The notes under the pieces were generated by a model that was not told the origin of the DNA, searched no databases, and was given only the letters and a program-made list of their open reading frames with translations. 6,951 nucleotides of DNA from Bacillota bacterium (lineage in GTDB: Bacteria > Bacillota > Clostridia > Christensenellales > Aristaeellaceae), in contig JAEWAH010000107.1 in assembly GCA_023391725.1 (NCBI GenBank), positions 1-6,951 on the forward strand. The letters are read 5' to 3'. Of the stretch, positions 5,895 through 6,951 are shown piece after piece (the first letter of the stretch is position 1; every line of letters begins with the position of its first letter). The translations under genes were made by a program, and so were the position numbers.

Positions 5895-5925
5895 CTCGTT
5901 TTTGTATTGATTCATGCCATAGTTC

Positions 5926-5955
5926 AAAAAGCCGGCTCCGTTGGAGGCGGCTTTT
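5926..5955. terminator. Bidirectional terminator between convergent genes
   Basis: AAAAGCCG (5927-5934) pairs with CGGCTTTT (5948-5955), and CTCC (5936-5939) with GGAG (5943-5946), with a G/G mismatch between them and a 3-nt loop. A-run and T-run flank the stem, so it can act in both directions. It starts 16 bp downstream of the flavin reductase stop and is most likely that gene's own terminator, also catching read-through from divIVA. Confidence 0.8.
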
Positions 5956-5971
5956 AGTTCGTATGGTGATT

Positions 5972-6595
5972 TCAGCGCTTTTTGGGAGCGGGGCGATAAG
6001 AAGACATGCGGTTCTTGAGCGCTTTTTCCCCAGCTACTGAATAGCCGAAGAAGCCCAGCACCTCCCCCAGGGGCTGGTAGACGCCATGGTTGTAGGTCAC
6101 AAGGCCTGCCTGGTCCAGGCGCAGGGAGCCCTTTTCATCCAGCAGCGAAGTCTTTACAGCCACGTGCACGATACGGGCCAGGAACATATCGTGGCTGCCC
6201 AAGGATAGAACCTGCTCCACTTTGCAGCAAAGGTAGGCCGGTGCTTCCGCGACGGCTGGAGCGTGTTCCATTTGCGGCGCGGCCGCGGGATGCAAACCGC
6301 AGACCTCGAACTTTTCCATGTCCCGGCCGCTCTTCACGCCGCAATAATCCGTTGCCTTCAGAAGGTTTGTATCCACCAGATTGACCACGAACTCCCGGCT
6401 GCTTTCAATGAGGCCATGGGAGAGGCGGCTTTTGCGCACACTGATGGAAAGCATGGGCGGGTCGGAGCAGACCGTGCCGGCCCAGGCGATGGTGATCATG
6501 TTAGGTTTACCGTCCAATCCGGCGCAGCTGACCAGCACCACGGGTACTGGGGATAAGAGCGTGCAAGGATCAAGAGATGTGAAATCGGATTGCAT
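5972..6595 (-). CDS. Flavin reductase-family protein (FMN-binding split barrel)
   Basis: A 207-residue protein; the start at 6595 is set by AAGGAGG (6602-6608 on the + strand, read on -) 6 nt before the ATG. The reading frame stays open further upstream, but that extension runs into repeat DNA and looks non-coding. The pattern is that of the flavin reductase-like / DIM6-NTAB family (PF01613-type): SPVPVVLVSCAGLDGKPNMITIAWAG (15-40, flavin-binding strand and loop), SDPPMLSISVRKSRLSHGLI (44-63), EFVVNLVD (68-75), then DYCGVKSGRDMEKFE (83-97), a recurrent signature in clostridial members, and DMFLARIVHVAV (136-147). Such cytoplasmic proteins bind FMN and may pass electrons to partner proteins or oxygenases; the real substrate cannot be read from sequence. 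It is convergent to the division operon and appears to be transcribed alone. Confidence 0.9.
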   Translation of the reverse strand: MQSDFTSLDPCTLLSPVPVVLVSCAGLDGKPNMITIAWAGTVCSDPPMLSISVRKSRLSHGLIESSREFVVNLVDTNLLKATDYCGVKSGRDMEKFEVCGLHPAAAPQMEHAPAVAEAPAYLCCKVEQVLSLGSHDMFLARIVHVAVKTSLLDEKGSLRLDQAGLVTYNHGVYQPLGEVLGFFGYSVAGEKALKNRMSSYRPAPKKR

Positions 6596-6642
6596 GAGGG
6601 GCCTCCTTTCAGAACGGGAAGAGACAGTCGGGAAAGTAATGA

Positions 6643-6648
6643 ATAATA
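6643..6648 (-). promoter_or_regulatory. Possible -10 element for the flavin reductase gene
   Basis: On the - strand, TATTAT lies about 48 bp before the start codon in an AT-rich stretch (6630-6660). No recognisable -35 is found at 17 bp; that position falls at the edge of the hairpin at 6665-6684. Weak evidence. Confidence 0.25.
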
Positions 6649-6662
6649 GAGACAATCCCATA

Positions 6663-6820
6663 AGCCTCCCATGTACTAGGGAGGGGGAGAGCCGTAGGCG
6701 GTGGAGGGATTCAAAGAGGTGGCAGAAAAGCTTGACGGAGGGATTCGTGGCTCCGGCCAAGGCGTCCTACAACCACCCCGGCCCCCTGGGGCCACCCCTC
6801 CACAGGAGGGGAATTAGGCT
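6663..6820. repeat. Hairpin-rich palindromic intergenic element (REP/MITE-like)
   Basis: This non-coding stretch has short matching ends (AGCCT at 6663-6667 and AGGCT at 6816-6820), each with a hairpin just inside: CCTCCC/GGGAGG (6665-6684) on the left and CCCCTCC-ACA-GGAGGGG (6795-6811) on the right. A further palindrome, GGCCCC-CT-GGGGCC, is at 6780-6793. GGAGGGATTC occurs twice (6703-6712 and 6737-6746), and GTGGAGGG (6701-6708) is complementary to CCCTCCAC (6796-6803). From memory, similar blocks are dispersed in gut Clostridia genomes, but copies cannot be checked here. No transposase is present. Confidence 0.55.
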
Positions 6821-6907
6821 CGCGCATCCCTACATTCGATCATCTTTCCTACACCAGCCCACCTATAAAAATGCAGGCTTCTCTTAATCTCTCCCAGCAT
6901 GGGGTTT

Positions 6908-6951
6908 GCAAAGGGGTTATATCCCTTTGCCGGGGTCCAGGGGCAGAGCCC
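6908..6951. repeat. Inverted-repeat unit cut by the right edge
   Basis: GCAAAGGG (6908-6915) pairs perfectly with CCCTTTGC (6923-6930) around a 7-nt loop, followed by GGGGTCCAGGGGCAGAGCCC to the end of the window, itself able to fold (GGG/CCC). Such GC-rich units recur between genes in many bacteria; this one is incomplete. It could also be the terminator region of a gene beyond the edge. The rest of the gap, 6821-6900, shows no gene or clear signal. Confidence 0.45.

Noticed and set aside
6596..6760. N-terminal extension of the flavin reductase
   Set aside because: The strong AAGGAGG site fixes the start at 6595, and the extension is translated repeat and leader sequence.
6381..6887. A 168-codon + strand open frame over the flavin reductase start and the repeat
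   Set aside because: It overlaps a clear gene on the other strand and continues through palindromic repeat DNA; no family features or ribosome site.

Overview
The window is a GC-rich (by eye), gene-dense piece of chromosome from a Gram-positive, most likely anaerobic bacterium of the Bacillota, class Clostridia. The main evidence is the order yggS/ylmE - sepF - yggT/ylmG - ylmH - divIVA, the classical division cluster of Gram-positive bacteria. Strong AGGAGG-type ribosome binding sites, a sigma factor of the SigB/SigF/SigG group beside an RsbW/SpoIIAB-like partner, and intrinsic terminators fit the same assignment. A more precise placement (for example Christensenellales or relatives) is a guess.

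Layout. Positions 1-64 hold a terminator-like hairpin. At 65-1216 lies a two-gene module: a small, cysteine-rich, degenerate anti-sigma-like protein and a SigB/SigF-type sigma factor. A 96-bp AT-richer gap follows. From 1313 to 5815 six genes run on the + strand with short gaps: a membrane-anchored HlyD-like adaptor protein, YggS, SepF, YggT, YlmH and DivIVA. Two tandem hairpins follow divIVA, and a third, bidirectional hairpin separates it from a convergent gene at 5972-6595 (- strand) for a flavin reductase-family protein. The last 356 bp (6596-6951) contain no credible gene. They hold the flavin reductase leader, a hairpin-rich palindromic element (about 6663-6820) and a second GC-rich inverted-repeat unit running off the right edge.

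How the genes work together. SepF tethers FtsZ to the membrane at the division site. DivIVA marks curved membrane at septa and poles. YggT/YlmG is a small membrane protein and YlmH an S4 RNA-binding protein, both regularly linked to this cluster. YggS handles PLP homeostasis. The HlyD-like protein has no transporter in the window, so it may serve the envelope or division process rather than export. The sigma/anti-sigma pair just upstream may or may not control the cluster.

Most notable points: a SepF about twice the usual length, with prion-like Q/Y/G/P-rich linkers on both sides of its core; an anti-sigma-like protein whose ATP-binding motifs look lost and which has nine cysteines; a consensus-like promoter (TTGCAA-N17-TATAAT) inside yggS that could drive sepF-yggT-ylmH-divIVA independently; and a hairpin-built intergenic repeat. 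No wholly new multi-gene system is evident.
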